A DNA stretch of 64,000 nt, taken from positions 1 through 64,000 of the forward strand of contig NZ_JAEPNI010000003.1 of assembly GCF_017643475.1 (NCBI RefSeq), written 5' to 3'. Position numbers and translations under genes: made by a program. Source of the DNA: Maricaulis sp. GTDB taxonomy: Bacteria; Pseudomonadota; Alphaproteobacteria; Caulobacterales; Maricaulaceae. Below, one piece after another: positions 40,996 to 50,083 of the stretch. Under the pieces are notes generated by a model. The model saw only the letters and a program-made list of their open reading frames with translations. It made no database searches and was not told the origin of the DNA. Position 1 is the stretch's first letter; every line of letters starts with the position of its first letter.

Positions 40996-41018
40996 GGGAC
41001 GCATCCAAAACGCGTCCC
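40996..41018 (+). terminator. Possible weak terminator after pyrG
   Basis: GGGACGC (40996-41002) and GCGTCCC (41012-41018) form a 7-bp stem with a 9-base loop, 12 bp after the pyrG stop. There is no T-run after it, so it may only stabilise the mRNA end. Confidence 0.4.
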
Positions 41019-41095
41019 GGATGCATCCTATTGTCAGCTGCACTAGTTTCGCGCGTGCAGACAGGACAAGTGTCGATAGTGACAGGGATGGAAAA

Positions 41096-41737
41096 ATGAA
41101 ACTCTCAGCTTTTCTGGCAAGTGCGGCTGCCATAGCGATGACCTCGACGGCGATCGCGCAGGACAGCCAGAATGTAGATGTCGAAAGCTTTTCCCGAATT
41201 AATGCGGGCGGCGGATACCGTCTGGTCGTAACTCAGGGGGACAGTTACACGCTTCGCCTTGATGGCGACGGCGATGACTTCTCCAAGGTTGAGATCGATG
41301 TCCGCCGTGACGGCCTTTATATCGAGCAACAATCCCGCCTGTTCGGTCGCAATCGCGGCCTGGACGTAACAGTGCATGTCACTGTGCCGTCTCTGGACGA
41401 GCTGGACTTCTCTCGCGGCCTGCGGGCTGACGTTGAGGGATTCGAGTTTTCTGCTCTTGAGGTGGATGTCAGCACCGGAAGTTTCGTGTCTATGGCAGGA
41501 AGTTGCGGTGAACTCGACGTCAGCGGTTCCACAGGTGCAGTTTTTGATGGTCGGGACCTGGAGTGCCAGATTGTTGACGTGTCGACGTCCACGGGTGCCT
41601 CAGCGCGCGTACACGCCGCTCAGTCGGTCGATGCCAGTGCTTCTCTCGGCGGAGACGTTGTTGTTTATGGCAGCCCGCGCTCTCACGACAGTTCCGAGAC
41701 GATGGGCGGCAATGTCCGCTTTGACCGCAACGGCTGA
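41096..41737 (+). CDS. Secreted DUF2807 (head GIN) domain protein
   Basis: A 213-residue exported protein. The signal peptide covers about 1-22 (FLASAAAIAMTSTAIAQ). The mature part is a DUF2807 beta-solenoid-like domain: INAGGGYRLVVTQGDSYTLR, then FSRGLRADVEGFEFSALEVD and repeated VDVSTSTGAS units. The frame opens at 41021, but ATG 41096 has the signal peptide and follows GGGATGGAAAA. Domains of this kind are found on cell surfaces and in the periplasm; precise roles are unknown. It has no obvious link to pyrG or rpmF. Its short Asp/Ser-rich repeats recall the three beta-solenoid proteins at 55-60 kb. Confidence 0.8.
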   Translation: MKLSAFLASAAAIAMTSTAIAQDSQNVDVESFSRINAGGGYRLVVTQGDSYTLRLDGDGDDFSKVEIDVRRDGLYIEQQSRLFGRNRGLDVTVHVTVPSLDELDFSRGLRADVEGFEFSALEVDVSTGSFVSMAGSCGELDVSGSTGAVFDGRDLECQIVDVSTSTGASARVHAAQSVDASASLGGDVVVYGSPRSHDSSETMGGNVRFDRNG

Positions 41738-41865
41738 TCTAAGCCGCTGACAGCATGGAGCGCAGGCAAGTGCTTGCGCTCCCCCTGCGAAGCAGGTATA
41801 CGGCGCGGCTCGAATGGATGGCAAATCGCCGTCCCCAGACAGTTTTCTACACGGTGGAGAGGCTC

Positions 41866-42048
41866 ATGGCCGTCCCTAAGAGTAAAATCACAAAGATGAA
41901 GCGTGGCTTCCGTCGTAGCCACGATGCCCTGACGGCGTCTGCCTATGTCGAGGACAAGGACAGCGGTGAGCTGCGTCGTCCGCACCACATCGACCTGAAG
42001 TCCGGCATGTATCGCGGCCGTCAGATCCTGGATCCGCAGGACGACTAA
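41866..42048 (+). CDS. rpmF: 50S ribosomal protein L32
   Basis: Large-subunit protein of 60 residues starting [20 protein letters not shown], the standard L32 N-terminus. It lacks the zinc-binding Cys pairs. The frame opens at 41755 but the conserved start is ATG 41866, preceded by GGAGAGGCTC. In many bacteria rpmF is followed by plsX; here a terminator follows instead. Confidence 0.96.
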   Translation: MAVPKSKITKMKRGFRRSHDALTASAYVEDKDSGELRRPHHIDLKSGMYRGRQILDPQDD

Positions 42049-42073
42049 GGTCTATGTGCCGTAAAGGTTCAAG

Positions 42074-42104
42074 AGCGCGGTTGGCTTTGGCCAGCCGCGC
42101 TTTT
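42074..42104 (+). terminator. Terminator after rpmF
   Basis: A 12-bp stem (42074-42085 with 42090-42101, one G-U pair) with a 4-base loop is followed by TTTTCTTGTTT. It lies between the convergent rpmF and decarboxylase genes. Confidence 0.88.
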
Positions 42105-42115
42105 CTTGTTTCTGC

Positions 42116-43519
42116 CTAAATCCGCGTCGAGATTTCCTCGATGACGGCAATCGCTGTCTCCACATCCTCCCGGCGGGTCTCGAACTGTCCGACCTGGAAG
42201 CGAATCACGAAATCGCCGCGGTGCTTCGTCTGAGTGAGATAAATTCGGCCATCATCATTGATGGCTTCCAGCAGCGCCATGCTGGCCTCATCGCCATCAC
42301 GGCCCTCAGGTTCCCAGCGGAAGCTGAACAGACTGAAACGGCTGTTCGATGTGATCGTGAAACCAGGCAGGGCGGCAATCCTTTGTTCCGCTAGCTTTGC
42401 CCAGGCGATGTGATTGCGGATGCGTTCGCGCAAGCCCTCCAGTCCATAGCTGCGAATGAGAAACCAGAGCTTCAGTGCACGAAAACGGCGTCCTAGGGGC
42501 ACTGTCCACTCGCTGTAATTGACGATCTCGTCCTGGCCGAGCGTTTCCAGATAGTCCGGGCGCAGACCCAGCGTGCGCACCTGTTCTTCGGGGTGCCGCA
42601 GGAACTGGATCGAGCAATCAAACTGCGCGCCCAGCCATTTGTGCGGGTTGAATACAATCGAATCGGCGCGTTCAACGCCGCGCCAGTGAACCCGCTGTTC
42701 TTCACAGATCATCGCGGAACCGGCCCACGCTGCGTCGACATGGACGTAGAGCCCTTCGGTCTCGGCGATGTCCATGATAGCGTCTATCCTGTCGCAGGCT
42801 CCGATGGATGTGCCGCCCGTGCAGGCGACGATTCCGGCCGGCAGATATCCTGTTGCGCGATCTGACTTGATCTGCGCTGCCAGAGCGTCGGGTTTCATCG
42901 ACCAGTTCCCGTCGGTCTCGATCTTAATCAGATTGTCCTGACCGATGCCGGCGATCCAGACCGCCTTGTCGATGGAGGAATGGGTCTGGGCGGATGCATA
43001 GATGCGCGGTTGGCCCTGGCCGGCAGCACCGCTCTTGATGCCGGCCCAGTCCAGCGCACGTTCGCGCATGGTCAGCACCGCGGCCAGCGTTGCTGATGAA
43101 GCGCTGTCATGGATCACCCCCCGCAGGTTTTCTGGCAAGCCAAGGGCCTGACGCATCCATTCGACCATGCGTGTTTCCATCTCGTTCGCTGCAGGAGAGG
43201 TCTGCCACAACATGCATTGCGCTGCGATTGCCGAGACCAATTGCTCCGCGAGCAGGGACGGCGGGGTTGTATTGGCCGGGAAATAGGCAAAGAAACGCGG
43301 GTGCTGCCAATGGGTCATGCCTTCCGGGACGATGCGTTCGAAGTCCTTGAAGATCTCGGCCATGTCCTCGCCTGTCTCCGGAGGGGCAAGAGGAAGCTGG
43401 TGGAGCGTGTCTCCGGGCTGTGCCGGCGAGCGAACCGGTCGCTCCCTAAGGCCCTCGTAGTATTGTACCGTCCAGTCGACCAGGCGCTTGGCCCAGTCAT
43501 GATACTCAGACATCAACAT
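42116..43519 (-). CDS. PLP-dependent group II decarboxylase (aromatic-L-amino-acid type)
   Basis: Pyridoxal-phosphate enzyme of the DOPA/tyrosine/tryptophan decarboxylase group, 467 residues. FNPHKWLGAQFDCS contains the PLP-binding Lys. HVDAAWAGSAMICEE has the Asp that holds the pyridine ring. WQHPRFFAYFPANTTPPSLLAE is the N-terminal substrate segment typical of aromatic decarboxylases. Substrate cannot be fixed from sequence; phenylalanine, tyrosine, tryptophan or DOPA are candidates. The start at 43519 has GGGGAGAAAC upstream; MSEY two codons in is an alternative. It is divergent from eno. Confidence 0.88.
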   Translation of the reverse strand: MLMSEYHDWAKRLVDWTVQYYEGLRERPVRSPAQPGDTLHQLPLAPPETGEDMAEIFKDFERIVPEGMTHWQHPRFFAYFPANTTPPSLLAEQLVSAIAAQCMLWQTSPAANEMETRMVEWMRQALGLPENLRGVIHDSASSATLAAVLTMRERALDWAGIKSGAAGQGQPRIYASAQTHSSIDKAVWIAGIGQDNLIKIETDGNWSMKPDALAAQIKSDRATGYLPAGIVACTGGTSIGACDRIDAIMDIAETEGLYVHVDAAWAGSAMICEEQRVHWRGVERADSIVFNPHKWLGAQFDCSIQFLRHPEEQVRTLGLRPDYLETLGQDEIVNYSEWTVPLGRRFRALKLWFLIRSYGLEGLRERIRNHIAWAKLAEQRIAALPGFTITSNSRFSLFSFRWEPEGRDGDEASMALLEAINDDGRIYLTQTKHRGDFVIRFQVGQFETRREDVETAIAVIEEISTRI

Positions 43520-43656
43520 GGTGGTGTTTCTCCCCGATTTGGCCTCGTTGGTATCATGCGTCGGGAGGCGGGCAACGCCTGCGACAACCTCAAAACCGCA
43601 GCCGGGAAGCGGCTATGCGTAGATATCCTGCAGAAAAGGCGGCAGGTTTGCGCTAA

Positions 43657-45012
<1,356 letters not shown>

Positions 45013-45094
45013 TCCGGTAACGCTTCCTTCACGCTGATCGCGTCTAGTTGGAACCCTAGACACGGCGAATGGCCGGCAGACAGGGTGACCAGCG

Positions 45095-45400
45095 GTGGAC
45101 GCGATCAAGCGCTTCATACCGAGCTTTTTTATCGCTATGGCGATTGCCTATTTTGGCTATCACGCCCTGACCGGTGAGCAGGGCGTGCTCAACTGGCTCG
45201 TCATCGAAAACGAAATCCGCGAGACGGAAATCCAGCTGGCCGAGGCCCGCGCTGAGCGCGAGCGTATGGAAGAAGTCGCGGCGCGGCTGCGTTCTGACAG
45301 CCTGGATCTGGATTATCTGGATGAGCGGGCTCGTGATGTGCTCAATGTAGCCCATCCTCGCGATTTCATTGTCGAAATCGACACGACCAACCGTCGTTAA
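45095..45400 (+). CDS. ftsB: Septum formation initiator FtsB/DivIC
   Basis: Small bitopic division protein that joins FtsL and FtsQ at the septum. The 101 residues have a short cytoplasmic end, a membrane helix at about 8-25 (IPSFFIAMAIAYFGYHAL), and a periplasmic coiled coil (ENEIRETEIQLAEARAERE). A conserved LDLDYLDERARDVLNVAHP segment ends the domain. GTG start. It lies between eno and pdhA as in many relatives, which supports the assignment over other small coiled-coil proteins. Confidence 0.9.
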   Translation: MDAIKRFIPSFFIAMAIAYFGYHALTGEQGVLNWLVIENEIRETEIQLAEARAERERMEEVAARLRSDSLDLDYLDERARDVLNVAHPRDFIVEIDTTNRR

Positions 45401-45476
45401 CTTTTCTTCGCACACGGAATAGCTCGAGCGAAAGTCCGATTTGCGTGCTTTCTTGGCAAATGGACCGGGTTTGATC

Positions 45477-45504
45477 TTGCAGAGTTACCGCAAACTCTGA
45501 TAAG
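45477..45504 (+). promoter_or_regulatory. pdhA promoter with dyad operator
   Basis: TTGCAG (45477-45482) and GATAAG (45499-45504) with a 16-bp spacer form a likely promoter. A 7-bp dyad, CAGAGTT-N6-AACTCTG (45480-45499), fills the space between them, a position suited to a repressor. TTTGC-N11-GCAAA lies just upstream (45440-45460). Confidence 0.5.
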
Positions 45505-45539
45505 TCGCAGCTCAATTCCCGGCGCGTCTGCGTCAATTA

Positions 45540-45555
45540 ATTTCGCGAGCGAAAT
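45540..45555. promoter_or_regulatory. Palindrome touching the pdhA start codon
   Basis: ATTTCGC-GA-GCGAAAT is a perfect 7-bp dyad ending directly before ATG 45556. No clear Shine-Dalgarno sequence is present. The core TTCGC-NN-GCGAA recurs upstream of pdhC at 49992-50003. It may be an operator, or an RNA hairpin that covers the start. Confidence 0.6.
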
Positions 45556-46548
45556 ATGCCAGCCAAACGTACTGCCGCCAAAGGCGCTTCGAAAGAGCAA
45601 ATGCTTCAATACTATCGGGACATGCTGCTGATGCGGCGGTTCGAGGAAAAAGCAGGTCAGCTCTACGGCATGGGTCTCATCGCCGGTTTCTGTCACCTCT
45701 ATATCGGCCAGGAGGCGGTTGTCGTGGGTGTCCAGGCGGCGCTGGAAGAGGGCGATCAGGTCATCACCGGTTATCGTGATCACGCGCATATGCTGGCCTG
45801 TGGCATGGACGCGAATGGCGTCATGGCCGAGCTGACGGGGCGCGAGGGCGGCTATTCCCGCGGCAAGGGCGGCTCCATGCACATGTTCTCCCGCGAGAAG
45901 AACTTCTATGGTGGCCACGGCATTGTCGGCGCGCAGGTCGCGCTGGGTACCGGTCTGGGCTTTGCCAACTGGTACAAGGACAATGGCAAGGTCTCCGTTG
46001 CCTATTTCGGCGATGGCGCGGCCAACCAGGGCCAGGTGTATGAGAGTTTCAACATGGCCAAGCTCTGGAATCTGCCGGTCATCTATGTGATCGAGAACAA
46101 CCAGTACGCCATGGGCACCGCGGTCAAGCGGGCCTCCTCCGAGACTGAGTTGCACAAGCGTGGCATCTCCTTCGGTATCCCGGGCGAGGCCGTGGACGGC
46201 ATGGATGTTGAAGCGGTGCGCAAGGCCGCCGACAAGGCAGCCAAACACGCACGCTCCGGCAAGGGCCCCTACATCCTGGAAATGAAGACCTATCGCTATC
46301 GCGGTCACTCCATGTCCGACCCGGCCAAATACCGCTCGCGCGAAGAGGTCGATGAAGTGCGCTCGCACCACGACCCGATTGACATGGTCAAGGAAAAGAT
46401 CCTCGAGAAGAAATGGGCCAGCGAAGACGAGCTCAAGGCCATGGACAAAGAGGTCAAGGCCATCGTCAATGAGAGCGCCGAATTCGCCAAGACGTCGCCC
46501 GAACCGGATCCGTCCGAGCTTTATACCGACGTTCTGGTGGAGGTTTGA
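45556..46548 (+). CDS. pdhA: Pyruvate dehydrogenase E1 component, alpha subunit
   Basis: Thiamine-diphosphate-binding half of E1, which decarboxylates pyruvate and acetylates the lipoyl domain. The 330 residues contain RRFEEKAGQLYGMGLIAGFC, GHGIVGAQVALGTGLG and the TPP motif GDGAANQGQVYES to IENNQYAMGT. YRYRGHSMSDPAKYR is the regulatory loop segment. ATG 45556 gives the family start despite the missing ribosome site. It is the first gene of the pdhA-NTF2-pdhB unit. Confidence 0.96.
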   Translation: MPAKRTAAKGASKEQMLQYYRDMLLMRRFEEKAGQLYGMGLIAGFCHLYIGQEAVVVGVQAALEEGDQVITGYRDHAHMLACGMDANGVMAELTGREGGYSRGKGGSMHMFSREKNFYGGHGIVGAQVALGTGLGFANWYKDNGKVSVAYFGDGAANQGQVYESFNMAKLWNLPVIYVIENNQYAMGTAVKRASSETELHKRGISFGIPGEAVDGMDVEAVRKAADKAAKHARSGKGPYILEMKTYRYRGHSMSDPAKYRSREEVDEVRSHHDPIDMVKEKILEKKWASEDELKAMDKEVKAIVNESAEFAKTSPEPDPSELYTDVLVEV

Positions 46549-46550
46549 GC

Positions 46551-46961
46551 ATGACTCCACAGGTGCAACATTTCCTCGATGAATGGCATGGCGCGGTGGA
46601 AAACCGCGATCATAACCGTCTCGAGGCGATTATTGCCGAGGGCTGCGAGCTGCACTCCCCGGTCGTCTGGAAGCCGAGCGCGGACAAGCATTACCTGCTG
46701 CACATCCTGATGGGCGTGATCACCACGATCGATGGGTTCCAATACCGCGATCAGTGGGTCAAGGATAACGAGATCATTCTTGAGTTCACCGGCACGGTTG
46801 ATGGCAAGGGACTGTCTGCCATCGACCGCATCACCCTGAATGACGAGGGCAAGATGTGCCGGATCGAAGTGATGATCCGCCCGCTCAACACGCTGATCGA
46901 ATTTGCCACACGCATGCGCGAACACGCGCTGCGTTACGAGCCTGAAGCCGCAAACGGCTAA
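46551..46961 (+). CDS. NTF2-like (SnoaL-fold) protein inside the pdh operon
   Basis: A 136-residue protein of the nuclear-transport-factor-2-like fold: QHFLDEWHGAVENRDHNRLE, IIAEGCELHSPVVWKP, then LTLNDEGKMCRIEVMIRPLN. These small cone-shaped domains often bind or isomerise small ligands. The ATG at 46551 follows the pdhA stop by two bases, and pdhB starts 18 bp after it, so it is translated with E1. I know of no assigned role in the PDH complex. No conserved catalytic Asp/His pair can be asserted. Confidence 0.85.
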   Translation: MTPQVQHFLDEWHGAVENRDHNRLEAIIAEGCELHSPVVWKPSADKHYLLHILMGVITTIDGFQYRDQWVKDNEIILEFTGTVDGKGLSAIDRITLNDEGKMCRIEVMIRPLNTLIEFATRMREHALRYEPEAANG

Positions 46962-46979
46962 TCCTGCAGGACTGAAGAT

Positions 46980-48356
46980 ATGTCGATTGAAATCCTGATG
47001 CCCGCCCTGTCTCCGACCATGGAAGAGGGCACGCTCGCCAAGTGGAATATCAAGGAAGGCGACACCGTCGAGAGCGGTGACGTGATTGCCGAGATCGAGA
47101 CCGACAAGGCGACAATGGAAGTTGAAGCCGTCGAAGAAGGCACCGTCGCCAAGCTTCTGGTCGAGGAAGGTGCCGAGAACGTCAAGGTCAACGCCGTCAT
47201 CGCCATCCTGGCAGAAGAGGGCGAGGACGTGTCTGCAGCGGCTGCCGCACCGTCTGCGCCGGTTGCAGAGGCAGCGCCTGTTGAAGCCGCACCGGCTATC
47301 GATGAACGCCCGGCGATGATGCAGACCAATGTCGCGTCGCTGGCCGACCCGGATATTCCGGCCGGAACCAGCTTCACCTCCACCACGGTCCGTGACGCCC
47401 TGCGTGACGCGATGGCTGAGGAAATGCGCCGTGACGACACGGTGTTTGTCATGGGTGAGGAAGTCGCTGAATACCAGGGCGCCTACAAGGTGACCCGCGA
47501 ACTCCTGCAGGAGTTTGGGCCCAAGCGCGTGGTCGACACGCCGATTACCGAACACGGCTTTGCCGGTCTGGGTGTGGGCGCTGCCTTCAACGGTCTCAAG
47601 CCGATCGTTGAATTCATGACCTTCAACTTCGCCATGCAGGCGATCGATCACATCATCAACTCTGCCGCCAAGACGCTCTACATGTCCGGTGGCCAGATGG
47701 GTTGCCCGATCGTGTTCCGCGGCCCTAACTCGGCCGCCAGCCGCGTGGGTGCCCAGCACTCCCAGGACTATTCTTCCTGGTATGGCAATGTGCCGGGCCT
47801 CAAGGTCGTCGCGCCGTATGACGCTGCTGACGCCAAGGGCCTCCTGAAGGCCGCCATTCGTGACCCGAACCCGGTCGTCTTCCTCGAGCACGAGCTGATC
47901 TATGGCGAGAGCTTTGATGTGCCGGACCTGGACGATTACGTCCTGCCGCTCGGCAAGGCCAAGGTTCGTCGCGAAGGCACGGATGTCACCATCACCGCGC
48001 ATTCCCGCATGGTCGGTTTCGCGCTCGAGGCTGCAGAGACCCTGGCAGGTCAGGGCATCTCCGCCGAGGTCATCGACCTGCGCACCATCCGTCCGCTCGA
48101 TACCGACACCGTTGTTCAGTCCGTCATGAAGACCAACCGCCTGGTCACTGTCGAGGAAGGCTGGGGCCGTATGGGTGTCGGCGCCGAGATCGCAGCTGTC
48201 GTGACCAAGGACGCGTTCGACTATCTCGACGCGCCGCCGGTTCGCGTCCACCAGGAAGACGTCCCGTTGCCCTATGCCGGCAATCTGGAAGCCCTGTCCC
48301 TGCCGAATACGGATGATATTGTCCGCGCGGTGAAGGAAGTTTGTTACGTAGGCTGA
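46980..48356 (+). CDS. pdhB: Pyruvate dehydrogenase E1 beta subunit with N-terminal lipoyl domain
   Basis: Second half of E1, 458 residues. An N-terminal lipoyl domain (1-80) has the modified Lys in [12 protein letters not shown]. An Ala/Pro/Glu linker (about 83-125) follows, then the transketolase-like beta domain ([38 protein letters not shown]). A lipoyl domain on E1-beta is known in several alphaproteobacteria, where E1 and E2 both carry it. Residues 1-52 differ from those of PdhC only at residue 2. Confidence 0.96.
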   Translation: MSIEILMPALSPTMEEGTLAKWNIKEGDTVESGDVIAEIETDKATMEVEAVEEGTVAKLLVEEGAENVKVNAVIAILAEEGEDVSAAAAAPSAPVAEAAPVEAAPAIDERPAMMQTNVASLADPDIPAGTSFTSTTVRDALRDAMAEEMRRDDTVFVMGEEVAEYQGAYKVTRELLQEFGPKRVVDTPITEHGFAGLGVGAAFNGLKPIVEFMTFNFAMQAIDHIINSAAKTLYMSGGQMGCPIVFRGPNSAASRVGAQHSQDYSSWYGNVPGLKVVAPYDAADAKGLLKAAIRDPNPVVFLEHELIYGESFDVPDLDDYVLPLGKAKVRREGTDVTITAHSRMVGFALEAAETLAGQGISAEVIDLRTIRPLDTDTVVQSVMKTNRLVTVEEGWGRMGVGAEIAAVVTKDAFDYLDAPPVRVHQEDVPLPYAGNLEALSLPNTDDIVRAVKEVCYVG

Positions 48357-48360
48357 GGCA

Positions 48361-48768
48361 ATGACCAATTCCCCTGAGAAATCCTGGCGCCATGGTGAGT
48401 GTCACTGCGGTGAAGTCGGTTTTGCAGTTAACTTGCCGGATCATGTCGTGGCGTTGTCGTGCAATTGCTCGATCTGCGCCAAGACGGGGTTCATCCATCT
48501 CATTGTCGAGAAGGATGATTTCAAGATCGAACGGGGTGCGGAAAGCCTGACGAATTACCAGTTCGGGTCGAAGACAGCGAAACATTTCTTCTGTTCCAAG
48601 TGCGGCGTGAAACCCTTCTATGTGCCTCGCTCGCACCCGGATGGCTGGTCGGTAAATCTGCGCGCCCTCGATGCAGAGGCGAACCTGCAATTGCGCTTCC
48701 AGGAGTTTGACGGTGCCAACTGGGAAAAGAATATCGACCAGATCGCCGGCGACAAAGGCCAGGCCTGA
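48361..48768 (+). CDS. GFA-family protein (CENP-V/glutathione-dependent formaldehyde-activating fold)
   Basis: A 135-residue zinc protein of the GFA/CENP-V family. Cys ligands appear in GECHCGEVGF, SCNCSICAKTG and FFCSKCGVKPFY, matching the family's two zinc sites. Some members bind S-hydroxymethylglutathione, but many have no known substrate. It starts 4 bp after pdhB and probably shares its transcript. A link to pyruvate metabolism is not evident. Confidence 0.88.
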   Translation: MTNSPEKSWRHGECHCGEVGFAVNLPDHVVALSCNCSICAKTGFIHLIVEKDDFKIERGAESLTNYQFGSKTAKHFFCSKCGVKPFYVPRSHPDGWSVNLRALDAEANLQLRFQEFDGANWEKNIDQIAGDKGQA

Positions 48769-48864
48769 CACCTGCCCACCTTTCTGAAACGCAATCTGGC
48801 TGACATCTCCGTGTTTTGACGTGCATGGCAATTTGCCCGCGCTCACACAGCTCGGGGATTGTCC

Positions 48865-49917
48865 ATGTTCCAACATCTACTTGCCGGCGCCGCTGCGCTG
48901 GCCATTTCCACGTCTGCCTTCGCCCAGGACCGGTGTGAGGAATATCCGCTTGCACCCGCCACAGATCCGGCTGCGCTCGGATTTTCCGAAACCGACCTCG
49001 CTGGCCTGAACCAGCTCGCAACCGATCTCGAATCCACCGCGATGATGATCGTGCGGGGCGGTGAGGTGGTTTTCTCCCACGGAGAGACCGATCGCCTGAT
49101 CATGGTGCATTCCCTGCGCAAGTCGCTGATGAGCGGGCTGATGGGCATTGCCGTGGATGCCGGTGCTGTGCAGCTCGACCAGACGCTGGCGGAGCTGGGG
49201 GTGGATGATCTTGTCGGTCTGACCGAACAGGAACGCTCGGCCACGGTCCGCGACATCATCACCTCCATGTCCGGTGTCTACATCCCGTCGGCGGCAGAAA
49301 CGCCGCAAATGCGCGAGAGCCGACCGGAGCGCGGTGAATACGCGCCGGGTGAGCACTGGTATTACAATAACTGGGACTTCAACGTCGCCGGCCACATTTT
49401 CGAGCGCTCGACCGGGCGCAATTACGACAGCGCTTTCCTGCGCCTGTTCGCCGAGCCGCTCTGCATGCCTGATTTCGACGTATTCGAGACCCATCGCCAG
49501 CATGCGCCCGGCACAATGTTCTCTGCCTATCACATGCGCCTGTCTGCGCGGGATGTGGCCCTGTTCGGCCAGCTCTACCTACAAAATGGCGAGTGGGACG
49601 GCGAACAAATCCTCTCCCAGGACTGGGTCCGCGAAAGCACGGGCGATCATGCCGACACCGGATGGCCGGGCGCCTGGATGGGTGGATACGGCTTCATGTG
49701 GTGGAAAGTGCCGGATGAAGCAACTGCCGAAGAGTTTGGCCTTCCTCAGGACATGTATACGGGTGCCGCTTATGGCGGTCAGTATGTGACTGTGATCCCG
49801 AGCCTGGACATGGTCATCGTCAATCGCATGAACACGGATATCCAGGGCGGCCCGCGCATGGGTGGCCGGGATTATACCCGGGTCCTGCAAGCAGCGATCC
49901 GTGCTGCCCGGGACTAA
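48865..49917 (+). CDS. Secreted serine hydrolase, beta-lactamase/DD-peptidase fold
   Basis: Class C beta-lactamase-like serine hydrolase of 350 residues with a signal peptide (1-20, ending STSAFA). The nucleophile motif is Ser83-Leu-Arg-Lys86 (HSLRKSLMS), and YYNNWDF gives the Tyr-x-Asn element. These enzymes include esterases, D-aminopeptidases and lactamases; the substrate is not predictable. ATG 48865 follows CTCGGGGATTGTCC. It ends in a terminator, separating it from pdhC. Confidence 0.86.
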   Translation: MFQHLLAGAAALAISTSAFAQDRCEEYPLAPATDPAALGFSETDLAGLNQLATDLESTAMMIVRGGEVVFSHGETDRLIMVHSLRKSLMSGLMGIAVDAGAVQLDQTLAELGVDDLVGLTEQERSATVRDIITSMSGVYIPSAAETPQMRESRPERGEYAPGEHWYYNNWDFNVAGHIFERSTGRNYDSAFLRLFAEPLCMPDFDVFETHRQHAPGTMFSAYHMRLSARDVALFGQLYLQNGEWDGEQILSQDWVRESTGDHADTGWPGAWMGGYGFMWWKVPDEATAEEFGLPQDMYTGAAYGGQYVTVIPSLDMVIVNRMNTDIQGGPRMGGRDYTRVLQAAIRAARD

Positions 49918-49939
49918 AGCAACTGAGTGCTCGTGACGG

Positions 49940-49969
49940 AAAGCCCGGGGCTGCTGGCCCGGGCTTTTT
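49940..49969 (+). terminator. Terminator after the serine hydrolase
   Basis: AAAGCCCGGG (49940-49949) pairs perfectly with CCCGGGCTTT (49958-49967), followed by T. It isolates pdhC from the upstream genes. Confidence 0.88.
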
Positions 49970-49980
49970 CCGTGTGCGCA

Positions 49981-50051
49981 GCAAATAAACATTCGCTAGC
50001 GAAGCAAATGCCTCCAAACGTGTTGTGTGCCCGGATTGTTTGCGCTATCTC
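49981..50051 (+). promoter_or_regulatory. pdhC upstream region with shared pdh palindrome
   Basis: TTCGC-TA-GCGAA (49992-50003) matches the core of the palindrome at pdhA. GCAAAT repeats flank it (49981-49986, 50004-50009). TTTGC-N12-GCAAA follows near 50039-50060. A weak promoter, TTGTGT (50023-50028) with 17 bp to TATCTC (50046-50051), can be proposed. GGGGGTCT before ATG 50084 is the ribosome site. Confidence 0.5.
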
Positions 50052-50083
50052 GGGTGCAAATCATTCCTTTTTGGGGGTCTCCC

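Noticed and set aside
46980-47230. Lipoyl domain on E1-beta as a gene fusion novelty
   Set aside because: Already known in several alphaproteobacterial PDH complexes. Only the near-identity with PdhC was kept as a finding.
46521-48368. A 615-codon open frame opposite the NTF2-like gene and pdhB
   Set aside because: It spans two well-supported plus-strand genes and contains only His/Asp/Arg-rich, unstructured sequence.
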